Of a stretch of 64,000 nt of DNA, positions 22,186-35,429 are shown one piece after another. Below the pieces are notes generated by a model, which was given only the letters and a program-made list of their open reading frames with translations, was not told the DNA's origin and did no database searches. The stretch is from Phoronis australis. Taxonomy: Eukaryota; Phoronida; Phoronidae. Every line of letters starts with the position of its first letter. The first letter of the stretch is position 1. The translations under genes were made by a program, and so were the position numbers. The stretch is from assembly GCA_002633005.1 (NCBI GenBank), contig NMRA01000025.1, positions 323,450-387,449 of the forward strand, given 5' to 3'.

Positions 22186-25100
22186 ATGCGAGCCATAATA
22201 TCACTGGTGACGGCCTCGTTTTGTGTACAGTTAAGCGCAAGTGTACGAATTGCTGATGTGTGCGCCGGAGTTTTCGGCCCAGTAGATGACGCTGATCAGG
22301 GAATCTGTTCCTTTATATCAGGTAAACTTGGCAACTAATGATTACACGCTCATTTCAAGCGATGTTTTAGCAAAAGAAAGCACTCAGATTGAATGTGAAA
22401 CCTGGTGCCTGTATTCCTTCTGCAGCAAATACTTTTAAAACGGATAAAATCCCGACTTCCCTAAAAAATTAACTTTCGATTTAGATGCCACTTAGCGCTA
22501 TACGTCTGTCACTATCTTTTTCTTTCTCGTTTTACAGACAATACCTGGCTTAGGACGAATCTGCCATAGCTCATAAATCATTTCTCATGTGTGTATAGAG
22601 CAATTTGAGAGAAATTGTATTATGGGAAGCGGTCTAATTGAAAAGCTAATTCTTGATTTCCGGGTTATTACCGCTTAAAACCTTAATTTCAAGTTTAGAC
22701 GGATCTTACCCACAAGTTCGTGCAATCATCCTAAAATCTGAAAAGTATCGTAAAACTATATTTTCTAAAAATAAAAAGCCTGTAGTATTCGATAGTTGAC
22801 CTTATACCTACCTGCCATTAAGTGAGTCATGTATTAGTAAAGTTTAGAATAGACGAAATATAGATTCATAGCAAAACAACGGAATCAACAACATGTCCAC
22901 ATTTAATTTGATATGCATATTCAAGGTGAAATGTTAAAGAAAGAAGTTACCATTTTTAAATTACCCTTTCGCTTTCGTTCTTCGTAACTTTGCTATTTTT
23001 CTTAAAATCATGAGCAATGTTTTGATAGCCCCTCACCAAAAAGAGGGACATTTTGATAAAAGTAATTCCTAACACAGTTTTGTACTGAGAACAGAGCATG
23101 TCTCTGAACGTTTCAGGCGAATCCGATCGAGCATTCTGGGATATCGTGTTCCGTTTCGATAGGGTCCAACATAACGTTAAGATAAATTGTTTACATGCGT
23201 GTAAAAATTGACAGCGACACCAGTACTTTTACCCCATACCCTCCTTCGTAAGGAACACGTTTCCACCAATTGCCGTCATAAATTCATTACTACCACTCGT
23301 CAGCCACGACAGCGGATGTGTCACACACGGATTTATTAAAACAAACTAGGCCTGGTGTTACTCGGTTACAAGGTAAATATCGCACCATTGTATCAAAGAA
23401 CTGCCGCCCGCAATTAGTTTAAAAAATTAATTAAACACGACACGAGCGTTTGGATAGCTCACACATTGGCTGAATGGCATGTACACTGTAGCACAGGTTC
23501 TGACTAACGACGAAAAACGGACAACTCTTTCACGCTTCTGAATGTCAGCGACAAAGAGTGTAATCGTAAACAACAAAGTTGGTTTACAAAATGTATATGA
23601 ACATGTATTTGAGCAAAACAGCGAGTCCCACTCGTGATGAAGACAGCTTTGTCAGAACCTCATCCGTTTGTGCGAATGGCAACGGTTTACACAGTACACT
23701 TCGCTACGTACAACTAGTAGTCCTAGAGTTTATCCAACATTCCTTTTAAAGCCTATCTTGAACAGTAGCACATGTAAATTTGGTTCCTACGGTATGTTAA
23801 GAGCATCGCTCTGAGCCCACTAGTGCCACAAATTGACAAATGTAAAGAACTGTTTGGCGCATTGGCTTGCTTTTTTCAACGTCACCGCGAGAATCGTCTT
23901 TTAATTCAAACAGCTTGGAATGACACCCACACGCAATGGCGTTCTATTGAGAATCCTATTCAATACAATTGTTATCGGATTTTGTTGCTCGAGCTAAGAT
24001 CTCAAGGTGACGTAACATGACATGAAAAGGCACCTTCACTTATCATTTGACGAGCTCACCTTTGCGTAATTGAATTCGCGTTTTCTTGTTTTAGCGAAGG
24101 CTCGTCTAGGACCATCTGGTTAGCCCAATACATCTTAAATAACAAAATTCCGTTGAAGTTAGGCTTTAAGCGCCTATAAACCATATCTAAGTTTCGAAAA
24201 CAATTATATTCTCCAGCATGAGATAATTCTCATTCAAAATCAACATTATTGCCTTCTTGTCCTATGTTAGAAGTGAGATAGTTTCCAACAATTCGCCTAC
24301 GCAAATCCATGTTCTCTTGAACTTTCGAGTTCAGAGTTGAAATGTTCACACCCGAAACTTTTTGAACGACGTCTGCCGGAAGCAGTAATAAACTAACATT
24401 TTTCCTGAGCTGAGAGAGCAGTTCAAACTAAGTGAGGAATTAATTGAAACCATTTTAAAATGTTGTTGTTTTTTATTTGACAGGATGCACGTGTTTAATG
24501 CCGCTTTGACAAAAAGTGAATAACACTAGGCGTGCGACTAGCAACCCGTAGGGTTGAAATAAAAACTTTGACCTATCATAGATTGTCAAATATACATGTA
24601 CAGTTCTCGACAAACCGTAGTCCTACGTGTACGAACCTGAGCACAGTACACAACCAGGAGTATTACTTATTCTGACTACCTTACACAATCACACACTTAA
24701 AAATTGCATGCAATGTCAAAATGTGATATCTGTTATGTCTGATCGTGTAAATTGAACTTTTTTGGTGCAATTTTTATCAGTTTATAGGAGAAAACCTTAC
24801 TTTTTAAATCACATAAAATAACCTCAAGTGCGTGTGTGCGATTAAGTGTTTAGTAGAGGCACGTGCCACTTATGCATTTGCAGCTGTTCACCGACTGCAC
24901 CTTCAATGTAGTAATAATAACGATAATGACAATGATAATGATAATATTAATAATAGTAATAATAAAAATACTAATAGCAACAGTTATGGTAATAATAATA
25001 ATAATAATAGTAGAGGAATAAAATTAAATATAATGCAATGTCATATGTATGTACCATACAATTAATAAAATTATTTTTATACAATAATGAAGTGCACAGA

Positions 25101-28100
25101 TTAAGCAGAAATGATGACTACTAACTACTTGTCAATTGTTGCATAATGTTTAATCTGGAAAGCCAGTATATAGTGAAATTCGATTCCAACCATTCTGTTC
25201 GTATTGTGTTATTTATTCCTACGCGTAGTTTCGTTCTCTGCCTATCCAGTAGGGAATATTTTTAGTTCAAGTTTCTTTTATTGTGTTATTTATGCATATA
25301 TTTCTACTCATGCCCTCTGGGAGATCAGTTTCACATCGACGAGGCCATCCAGATAACACACAATGAATAATTCTATAGAATGCTCAGAGCACATGCGAGG
25401 TCTTTGTCATCGCTGATTTCTTAGTTATGCGTAATATTATGCGCATTCAAACTTCAGAAGTCCTATTTAGAAGTTTATATGTTTGTAAACTCACAGATTA
25501 CTGGGTTTTTTTAAATTTCTATTGTCCTGCTAAGATTCTTAAAGGATCAGTCGCATGTGAGTACTTCCGATAAACTCTTTTTAATTTCCTGTCTCGGTCG
25601 GAGGTAACCTAAGCCAGCACATAACGGGAATCCAATGATTATAAGGTGTTTTGGTCGCTGTCGAAAACTTACCTCAACAGTACAGACCAACGACATGGAC
25701 TGTGTTAATGCACGTTATCCCTTCCGAACACCAGGGCCTCCAGAGAGCCCATTTTTATGGTTTCTATGTTCCCAAAAGCTTATTTAGCGAAAGTCAGTGC
25801 GTGCGGACTATGCGAAAAAAAATCCTGATTGCAATCCAGTATTTAACTCTTGATTAACGCCGTGCACGCCTTTGAACGATAATCTAACATCTCTCAATAG
25901 GTTTAAAGCCGGAAAACAACCCGATTGGGACTCCTGGTAATCGTCGTTAACACATCATGTAATATCAAAAAGTTTATGTCAGAAAAATGGACATGAATAA
26001 TAATGTCTGTGCGCAATTTGCTCAGGGAAAAATAAAATGATTCAAATGATCGTGTGCACCATCGCTTTGCAAAATCCACGTGACTATGTGTCTAAGCAAT
26101 TGAGTACTGGGTTTTCATTTCCATGATTGTAATCTTGCAGGTTCCAAAACTTAGTTTCAATGATACAAATTATGCAGATACGTGAACAACGACGTTAAAA
26201 TTACCCAAAGGTAGTGCAACTTTGACCGTAACGAGGTTTTACTACCGTATATCCAGTTCAGCTGAATGTACTGTAATCTCAGGTGAACACTACGTGACAA
26301 GCACGTATTTTCTCTATCTAAGATATTGTCACAAACAATGTGTAGCATAAATAAACGGTTCCTTGTAAAAGTAAAGAACTAATATCTCCAGTGGGTCATA
26401 AAACAAAACATGGACAGAAAGAGTTCGCACAGGAACTGCATGGCATTCATCAAGCCAGAAATATTGGCAAATGTAAAGATAAATAATTGACACTAGCCAC
26501 ATGGGAACGATGGTTATGAAACAGTACATTGTAAGAACATATTCCCAGCGTTAAGAAACGTGGAAGCACTGAATAACGCCTAGCCAATAAACAGAACTAA
26601 TAACAGAAGTCGATGTGTATTTATTAATTCTGTTATAAATTGCATGATTATCGTTAGTAACGTAAACCTCCAGCAAAGTAAAGTGGACGACTTGTTTTGG
26701 ACAAAGCGAAAGTTTCTACGAAGTCCAGTGCTAAATTTAAGGAGGGTGGCCAGTTCAACATCACATCATTGGCGGATCTACATGTAGGATTTCACAACCG
26801 AGTGCCCAACCACAGTTTTCGAAGGAAAACGACCGTGTAGATTATAAAGTTGGCCCCGACGGCTTTTCTTTTTTTCAGATTCATCATTGAAATGACAGGC
26901 GATTCGTTTGCGATAAATTTGCAACAAAAATAAAACTAAATCGAGACTATATACATGTATATAACGGAGGCGTGGATATCGCATGCGAGAGGCGTAGAGA
27001 AAACGACCAAATTATTTTAAGTGGCACGATAACTTAGTTAGAACAATGTTAGAAGGTGGATATGCTGGTAATGAAATAACTAGACGTATTAAAAACGTGA
27101 TAAGCATGAACAAATTTGTGAAGATCGATACAGACGCACAACAATGACAAGCCACAAGTTTGTCCTCAAAAAGCGACAGTACTTTGCGCGGTAGCAAGGG
27201 GTGGAGACGGTAATTTTAATATGAGCAAAGCCTCAGAAATCGCTTTCGCATCACATCCGGGTTATCATTCACTCTCTTGCATACATTCACTAGTACGACT
27301 GAGTTCAGAGGAGTAGGAGACACGTTGCAATGTCACACAGTGAAGCCAGGATTTGAAGCCAGATATCCCAAACAGAAGTGCGGAGCTCAAACCACAGAGC
27401 CACACGGTCTCCTCTCGGGAACGGTCCAGAGGGTTTTTCCATGGCATGATCCTAAAATTGGAAGGGCATTCAACTGAATGTTCATGGAAAATGCTTAAAG
27501 AACAATTGCTTAAGTAAGGCTGTACTATGGCCTCGTTTGGTTTTACATTCGAACATAAGCCGGTCGCCTTCGAAGAGGAATAATTCCAGAAAATACACGA
27601 TATTGGCTACTGTATATGTAAATGTGTGGAATTTAGGGTATTTATTAAAATGAATAAAATAAAAGTTTCAGGACTGCACACATTTAAAGAGTACCAACAC
27701 TAAAATATGAAACCCTTTTGTGCATTTCAGTCACAAAAATGATTCCTTTCCAAAGCCGGAAATCAACAACGACTAAAATTCTGTACAAATCACGCAATTA
27801 AGAAAATCCTTTGGGTGTTCTTAGGCGAATATGAACTTTGCTATTTCTATGGAGTTTCCCAAATTCAATCTGCTTGCTTGAACATGTACGTCGGAGCATC
27901 ACGTTTCAAAGAGTTATTTCCCCTGGCGGTTTAGCCAACGGCAGAGGCGTCCGGCAAAGCTGGGGAACCTGGAAGGACCAAATGGTCTCAAGAACAACAA
28001 CGTTTGTGCAAATGAGGCATAATATTATTTATGACAATGTTAAATTTTTTCACGTGAAGATACGTGATTTATAATTCACCTTATATGGCTAGTGTAGTTG

Positions 28101-30472
28101 AAGCGCTGAAGTTGGCGCTATAAAGATTCGTCCACTAATTTCTAATTTAAAAGCAAATAAGCAAAGCAAAAATGAATGTGTGCTAAAATGAACGTTTTAG
28201 TTTTTTGGTTCGGTGGTGGGCCCACTTAGCGAGTTATCCACGATGTAAATTTTAAATACGTGTCCCATTCTCGCCCCCTGCTGACAGTTGAGCCTATGCC
28301 AACTGTGACATCGCAACGTTTTGCAATAACATTCTGATCCGGCATTGGAGATAACTCCTACAAGTTCTAATAATAGACAAAAGATGGCTCACAAAAGGGG
28401 GGCGCGAGGATGGTTTACATTCAACAAACCTTGATTTGTTGTAGGAAAGCTAATAATGGATAGTAAGAAAAAACAAGGTAAGAAAAAACAAGACAAAAGG
28501 ATACAAAGTCATTGAGATGAAACCTATTGCTCTCACTAGAACGGAGTAGGTGTGAATATCTAAAAAGTTGACTTTGTCATACGAATAATCTAAATATGAC
28601 ATTAATACGAAAAGATATTTTTTGTGTTTGACACTCATCCCATCAAAAGACGCCATTTTGGAAAGGAGTTCCAATGATGGTAGAATCACTATAGTTACTC
28701 ACCATTTTGGAAAGGAGTTCCAATGATGGTAGAATCACTATAGTTACTCACCATTTTGGAAGGGAGTTCCAATGATGGTAGAATCACTATAGTTACTCAC
28801 CATTTTGGAAAGGAGTTCCAATGATGGTAGAATCACTATAGTTACTCACCATTTTGGAAGGGAGTTCCAATGATGGTAGAATCACTATAGTTACTCTTTT
28901 CTTTTTTTCCATATCAATGGTTCCATATTGGAGGGGCAGCTGATTACGAAGTTGTCGGTTCGGTTAACATTTTGTTGTTTTTGTTTCGATCAAACCATAC
29001 CATAAACTTTTGTTCGTTTTGCTTTTTGTGGAATTTTACTTTTTTTCATGCGGATGGTCACCACTCGAAAAGCAGGATCCGAAGATGGAATCAATTGTCT
29101 CTTATTAGCTTTTTGTATTAAGTGGTCCCTTTCGCAGGGGCCTCGTTTGCAAAGGGCCGATACAACTGCACCTTCCCTAAATAATAACAGTCCAGAAGCT
29201 AAGACACGAAAATAGACCAAGAAAATAAGAAAATCGTCAAAGCTAAAGCGACACACTGCTGCACAACTCAGTTCAGGGAATGTTTCAATTTTTATATTCC
29301 CGGATGGATTGTTTTTAAGTTTCCGACAAACTTTTGATATAATTGAATGGTTCAGTGCTTGAACATGTATATTTCACAAACTGAATATTCTGATCAATTT
29401 AACATGAAATAAAACTTTACTGGTAAATATTAATCACTTTCACAGATTGTCTTGTCGCTTAAGCGACTTGGGTACCGTACTTGGCAGTTTATGACGTCAT
29501 GTAACAACAAGCAGGAGCACACGGCGACATGGTATTGCCACGATGATGAAAATAAATCCGTGTATATGGGATAAATAGGTGATCCCACATACATAGGAAT
29601 GCTACTGCCATATCCTATGTCGAATCCATTTCTCTGGGATTGTCCCAACTCGACCCCGGACCAATATTTACACCAGGTGTTTCGTCCACATTTTAATTCT
29701 AAGGTTACTTTCAGGATTGCCAGTGGGGCGTAAGCGCCGCACAAGCAGTACTACCCGGACCCCCAAGCCGTATGGTTATGTCAGATTAACAAGATCGAGT
29801 CCATGGTCGCGAAACCTAGATTACAGTGACCAGTATGACAGCGTTATACCTATGCACAGGGTCAAAAAGCGATCCGTAGACGCTGCGCTAAAGCACACGG
29901 CAGGTAAACGTTCCCTCACGAATTTGACTCCAACACGTCCCCACGACGAAGACGATAAAATGGACGATGAAATGAGGGAATTCTTGGAAACTCTTGGCGA
30001 AGCGTTGGTGAAGATGTCGGCCGAGGAAAAACTGACCGACGGCGAGGCTCTTAAAAGAGCATTCGTGAGGATTGGCAGGGACCCAAACAATAAGCGAGCG
30101 TTTGTGCGCATCGGTCGCAACCCAGAGGAGCGAAAAAAAGCATTCATGAGATTGGCCAGAGCTTTTGTGCGGATAGGAAGAGGGGATTGGGGAGAACCTC
30201 CGTCAAAGAAAGCTTTTGTGAGGATCGGCAAAAACAATGACGATGAAGAAATAAATCCTGCACCGGAAAAGAAAGGGTGGCTAAGATTCGGTAAGAGGGA
30301 TTTAGAGGAAGCCCCGGACAAGAAAGGGTTTATTCGTTTCGGCAGAGGAGATAGTGAACTCTCCATGGATAAAAAGGCGTTCATGAGATTTGGTAAACGG
30401 GACGTGGAATCCACCAAAAAGATGAACGCATCCGCAAAAGACAAAACAAACAAAACGAGCACCAAAATGTAA
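22186..30472 (+). CDS. FVRIamide/FMRFamide-like neuropeptide precursor (2 coding exons)
   Basis: Coding exons are 22186-22321 and 29715-30472. The first ends in phase 1 (TCA G|GTAAAC) and the second starts with GA after a TTCAG acceptor, joining as Gly; the product is 297 residues. Residues 1-18 are a signal peptide (MRAIISLVTASFCVQLSA). Then comes a segment with two cysteines ending GLPV-GRKRR, a spacer, and the peptide-rich C-terminal half with basic cleavage sites. It yields AFVRI-amide four times (three before GR, one before GK), then GWLRF-amide, GFIRF-amide and AFMRF-amide; AFMRLAR is a degenerate copy whose amidating glycine is alanine. SVDAALKHTAGKR is another candidate amidated peptide. 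FVRI-amides are an established lophotrochozoan family, and the peptides are expected to act on G-protein-coupled receptors. Acidic spacers (DEDDKMDDE, NNDDEE, DLEEAPD) are typical. The 7.4-kb intron between the exons is full of repeats. Confidence 0.93.
24910..25065 (+). repeat. AAT-rich microsatellite-like tract
   Basis: Imperfect AAT/GAT/AAC trinucleotides run for about 120 bases. One frame reads as poly-asparagine, which is a by-product of the repeat. Confidence 0.85.
27255..27415 (-). mobile_element. tRNA-derived SINE copy
   Basis: On the minus strand there is an A-box-like TGTGGCTCTGTGGT (27391-27404) and a B-box-like GGCTTCAAATCC (27349-27360), spaced as in a tRNA. A tail containing GTGAATGTATGCAAGAGA follows. 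The same tail word recurs at about 45340-45380. The SINE class is inferred from the internal pol III boxes; no poly-A tail is preserved. Confidence 0.55.
28652..28895 (+). repeat. 50-bp minisatellite, 5 units
   Basis: Nearly identical units beginning CCATTTTGGAAAGGAGTTCC and ending ACTATAGTTACTCA. Each unit contains TTGGAA-(5)-TTCCAA, a small palindrome. Units 3 and 5 carry AAGGG instead of AAAGG. Confidence 0.95.
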
Positions 30473-30915
30473 TTGCTTGTACACGGATTGATCTGTTGTA
30501 ACCATTTTTTCAATTCACATACTCAGCCCACCTACGTGTATCCTTCAAAGGACAGAATTGGTGTTTTGGTGATATCCTCTAAGACTCCTTTTGCAATCCG
30601 CTACTCGAGAATCTCCCATTGCGAAGAATGCCGTCTGAAAATTTGCCACAGGGTAGTTCGAAGTACATGTAGATTACACTCTGCACATGCGCATTTAATA
30701 GCCCAAAGCTAGCCTCACTACTACCGTCAACTTGCTCCTAATTTTTGTGAGTGGACGTTAAAAGGTATAGTTTTGTTAAGTTTTACTATTTCTAAAAGTT
30801 AACATCAGCTAATCACTAAAAAGTGCATTCTGTACCTTTATATTCCACCATTATTCCAATGGGTGCCGTCCGTGCATAGCGCAGACGAAATGACAGCGAA
30901 TTTGCTAACAAAAAT

Positions 30916-30921
30916 AATAAA
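30916..30921 (+). terminator. Candidate polyadenylation signal of the neuropeptide gene
   Basis: First perfect AATAAA downstream of the precursor stop codon, 444 bases away. No strong GT-rich element follows, so the true 3' end may differ. Confidence 0.35.
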
Positions 30922-33900
30922 TAGCACAAAGACCACTACATAAAGTTGACGAATCCTCCTTTCGTTTACTATTTCTGATCGTTTATGAACTGTTTGGAAT
31001 TGAAATTTAACAAGATTTTACGAGTTTTGTTTTGTTTTTCAACAGACAAGTCCATTCTTGACCGAAAAATAACCCTTGACAAAAGTAGGCAATCTTACAA
31101 CCAGGGCTTCTAAATATTGATTGTCTGCACTTGGCTCGCAGGTTCACAGGGTAGGACTTCTGCGTTAGTTTTCGATGACAACTTCCGACTTACAGGAGGA
31201 TCAAGTGTCTTAACTGCTCAACCCGGCGGAAACAGCAAATATAACTAAGTTGTAACCATTATAAAGCGTGTTTACGTATATACTGTACTTCCCAAAATGT
31301 AACGCACATAAAAACAATAATACGAGTGTACGGTGGCCTCCAGCGCACACTCGGCAAAAATACAATAAGTTCAGGACTATTGACTTCCTGTTTCTTGGAA
31401 AGTCACGTGAGTCGACTAACCTGACAGATGTCTCTTCAATGCTGGGCAATTACTACCAGCTATTACCATGGCAGTGTATACATATTCGGTGACATTATAA
31501 ATGTGTTGCATGCGCTCACATAAGGGGCGGGGAGTTCGTCGGCTCTAACGACGCTGTAGTTGCTGACCTCGACTTATGTAAATATCAACAATTCGTTGTG
31601 TTAATTGATTAACTTTCCGACCTAATAAAATCTTGGCAAGTTCGCTGTTCGTTTTCAAGGTGAGTTTCTTCCACAGGGCATCCCACCTTTGGACCTGTGA
31701 TCCACTCATATTTCTACCGTCTTTTCTTTTACCAATGTTCACGATTCTCTCGTGCTTTCTGTGTCACTATGAGCTGTGAACAATGATTTCCAGACAATCG
31801 TTGCCAATGCGTGTTGAACAGAACTACAACTTGTCCTCAGGGTTACTGGAGATCAGTTTTGACATTAATATTGGCAATAACCAATAATTATTAAAGTTTC
31901 ATTGCAAACACGCGACTAGAGTAAAAACAATGCCGCCAGTTTCCGTCATTCTTCAGTTAAATTTGTGGAGTTACCGTATAATGTGTTATGGTATGTGTCA
32001 CTCGCCGGCTGGTTATTCAATAAATTCTTCCCTTCACAAGGTTGTGTTACTAATGCAGCAAATAGTCCAAACTGTATGGTTTCATGTTGGTATATTTTAA
32101 GTAAGCTACTACAGGCCCGGCAGCCTTTCTGGACGACAAACTTGCACCCACTAGATTTATTTTTCAACAACGGAAAACGATCAGAAATGACGTATGGGGA
32201 CGCGAGACAGATGACCGCATCTGGTGGCAACGGTTAGCTGATCATTCTAACACCCGTTGCATACACTACTTCATTTAGTGAACTTCATAGAGGTAGTTTT
32301 GCTCCGTTTACTGTGGAGGACGTAACTAAAAGCACGGCCATACATTAATTATTTTCAATTACACCGATTCACAATTATATACGTTAGAAAATTGCTTTTA
32401 CCGGCCAATTTGGACCATTGCCTACGCTTTGTGCTGGCGAACGATGTAAACAACCCCCATGCTGTTCAAGCTTCGTTCCAGAGAGAAATTGATATTCTCA
32501 AGCTCGATCATATCAAGACTAGCAGGACTCCGTGAAAATGCAACGACATGTTGGCCTAGCAGTTATGCTTTCACAAAACGGTATCGTTGAATTACCAGGA
32601 AGACAGTTTACAAATATGAACCGATCAAGGGTGACATCAGGTTAAGTTCTTTTCCGATACCTTTGGCTCTAGTTATAGTAACGTGTTCGTACTTGCTAAA
32701 ATTTTGTGCCTTGTCATCGTCTCCTCGGTAAAGGGTTGGTTTCTGCTGCCTGCAAATGGGCGGGTGAATACGAGTAGCGACATCTGACGTACGTCCAGGC
32801 GCACAATCGGTGAAACGTTATGGATTTTACGACTTTCCGGTAAACATCGACGCGTATCGGAGGTTATTATACTGGGTTTTAGACAATCATTCAGAAACAT
32901 AGGTGGTCGTGTAAAGCAATAGGGTTTTCCGAGATATGACACCCATTCACTGACGTTATGGAGCCAACACGTTTCGTCACAGCCAGAATACGCCCGTTAT
33001 GTTCCAGTTTGCAAGACCTGGCGGCTGGCTTTCCACCGGCGTGGCAGGGCAGCAAACGTCGTGACTATTTTGCCCTACTTTTCTGCAAAGTTCGGGAAGT
33101 CGTTTTTTATTTGTTATATGATTACATCCGGTGAGTAATTCATGGAAGGAGGGCATGCAGTGTAGCTGTTTGGGCTCTTTGAGTTGGGCGCAATTCTCAC
33201 TCACTCGAACAATCAATTTACCAGTTTTTGTAACTCAAAACTTTGTGAAGATATTATAAAAATTGCAGGAAATGTCCGGAAAGCATGAGGGGACAATCTA
33301 TTATATTGTAGGGCGAGTTAATTTGAAGTCGCGCAACGATCGTTTTTAATGCAATGCATTGGCGTCGGCAAAAGCTACTTGGTTACGTGAGTTCAATATC
33401 AGACCTAAAGATACCTACTGTAGCGCACTCACAAACAACGTAAATATCGTAATTTAAAAAAAAACGAAATATACTTGAAGCATTCCCTCGAAGAAACTAA
33501 CTTTCGACCAAGGCCACTTAAAAGGATGCTAAAATCTGTTTTTTGGCGATTTCAACCAATCCTCGCTCTGTCACCTGCTAATGTATTACATTGGCGTCAA
33601 TATTGAAAGATAAAAGCAGGAATCAACTAAAATCTCATACTCCCCGTTTCGCAGATTGAATAGTTCGGTCGTTGGTGGGGTTTCCTTCCCCAAAGTTGAA
33701 TTCGCTAAAAGCGCAAGTCACGCTTGTACATTGAGCAGCCTTAGAAAGGAGTTTTCAAATTTTGCTCCATAAACAGGGGGTTGTGGAGGGTGACAGAGCA
33801 TCATTTTGTTTCAAAGAAATGGATTGGGAAGTCGTTTTTACTAGTAATGATCGGTTTTTAGGATAAAACCGGGTTTGGTATGCCTTTAGATTGCAGTAAA

Positions 33901-34190
33901 ATTTTCGAAAAGCAAATTTTTGTCTTGCATGGACATGCTATGAACATTCCCACTAAATAAAATTGGTTCTAACCCCGGTGTTTAAGGTAAACGGCGGGGT
34001 ATGGAAAATTGAACTAGACCGTATTTATCCACCTTGGCTGAGACGCGCTCGGCTCATGGTCAAAGGGATGCCGCCAAGCTGCTCTATTCATCGAGTCACG
34101 AGCGAGGATAATTGACTTCGCTCATGCGGATATGATCAGCTGATTACAGTCTAGCCTAACAACTGTACTTTTTATGGAGAGAATTTTACG
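30922..34190. other. Intergenic spacer up to the assembly gap
   Basis: About 3.3 kb in which I see no gene, RNA or repeat array. Short frames occur on both strands but none has motifs or splice context. GGGGCGGGG at about 31525 is a lone GC-box-like word. Confidence 0.45.
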
Positions 34191-35013
34191 NNNNNNNNNN
34201 NNNNNNNNNNNNNNNNNNNNNNNNNNNNNNNNNNNNNNNNNNNNNNNNNNNNNNNNNNNNNNNNNNNNNNNNNNNNNNNNNNNNNNNNNNNNNNNNNNNN
34301 NNNNNNNNNNNNNNNNNNNNNNNNNNNNNNNNNNNNNNNNNNNNNNNNNNNNNNNNNNNNNNNNNNNNNNNNNNNNNNNNNNNNNNNNNNNNNNNNNNNN
34401 NNNNNNNNNNNNNNNNNNNNNNNNNNNNNNNNNNNNNNNNNNNNNNNNNNNNNNNNNNNNNNNNNNNNNNNNNNNNNNNNNNNNNNNNNNNNNNNNNNNN
34501 NNNNNNNNNNNNNNNNNNNNNNNNNNNNNNNNNNNNNNNNNNNNNNNNNNNNNNNNNNNNNNNNNNNNNNNNNNNNNNNNNNNNNNNNNNNNNNNNNNNN
34601 NNNNNNNNNNNNNNNNNNNNNNNNNNNNNNNNNNNNNNNNNNNNNNNNNNNNNNNNNNNNNNNNNNNNNNNNNNNNNNNNNNNNNNNNNNNNNNNNNNNN
34701 NNNNNNNNNNNNNNNNNNNNNNNNNNNNNNNNNNNNNNNNNNNNNNNNNNNNNNNNNNNNNNNNNNNNNNNNNNNNNNNNNNNNNNNNNNNNNNNNNNNN
34801 NNNNNNNNNNNNNNNNNNNNNNNNNNNNNNNNNNNNNNNNNNNNNNNNNNNNNNNNNNNNNNNNNNNNNNNNNNNNNNNNNNNNNNNNNNNNNNNNNNNN
34901 NNNNNNNNNNNNNNNNNNNNNNNNNNNNNNNNNNNNNNNNNNNNNNNNNNNNNNNNNNNNNNNNNNNNNNNNNNNNNNNNNNNNNNNNNNNNNNNNNNNN
35001 NNNNNNNNNNNNN
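34191..35013. other. Assembly gap (823 N)
   Basis: Run of N. The non-round length suggests a scaffold-estimated size. The long frames spanning it are artefacts of the unknown bases. Confidence 1.
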
Positions 35014-35429
35014 CTCGTTGTACCTAACAATAATTTGTTTCCGAGTACTTCGGGCATGGTTTAAAATTGAAAGGGGTCATTACAAGTTGAATTTATGAGA
35101 ATTGTATTGTTGCATTGCGAACTAAAAACTAGTCGATTGACGGGTAGTGCGAGACAAGGCAACGAGTAAGGACAGCTTTGATTTGCTTACGAGTAGTGAC
35201 TCATGATTGGCCAGACATCTGTAATAATATGTTTTGTCTTTCCTTTTCAACGGAATATATTTGAACTTTGGTAATTTGGGGCTACAAAATGTAGAACAAC
35301 CTTCCTGGTGCTTCTCTCCAGTAGACACGCGGAGAGTGAAGCGCTAACTGGTCCATAAGCGATGACCTAGTTTTCGCAGAGAACCTGGCGGATGACCTAG
35401 TTTACGAATTGCTGGTAATGACGCTTAAT
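35014..35429. other. Short spacer between gap and transposon
   Basis: Contains a short direct duplication of GGATGACCTAGTTT-type words at 35363-35405. No gene. Confidence 0.4.

Larger units (their letters stand above)
22322..29714 (+). other. Intron of the neuropeptide gene
   Basis: GT (22322) to AG (29713-29714). It contains an AAT/AAC-rich low-complexity tract (24910-25065), a tRNA-derived SINE (27255-27415, minus), a 50-bp minisatellite (28652-28895) and a CRE palindrome TGACGTCA at 29492-29499. No additional coding exon with matching phase was found. Confidence 0.75.

Noticed and set aside
24832-25065. Asparagine-rich frame
   Set aside because: Translation of an AAT/AAC simple-sequence tract.
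29821-30513. 230-codon minus-strand frame
   Set aside because: Shadow of the neuropeptide exon on the opposite strand, created by its repetitive codons.
34122-35064. Long frames of ~300 codons on both strands
   Set aside because: They consist almost entirely of the N gap.
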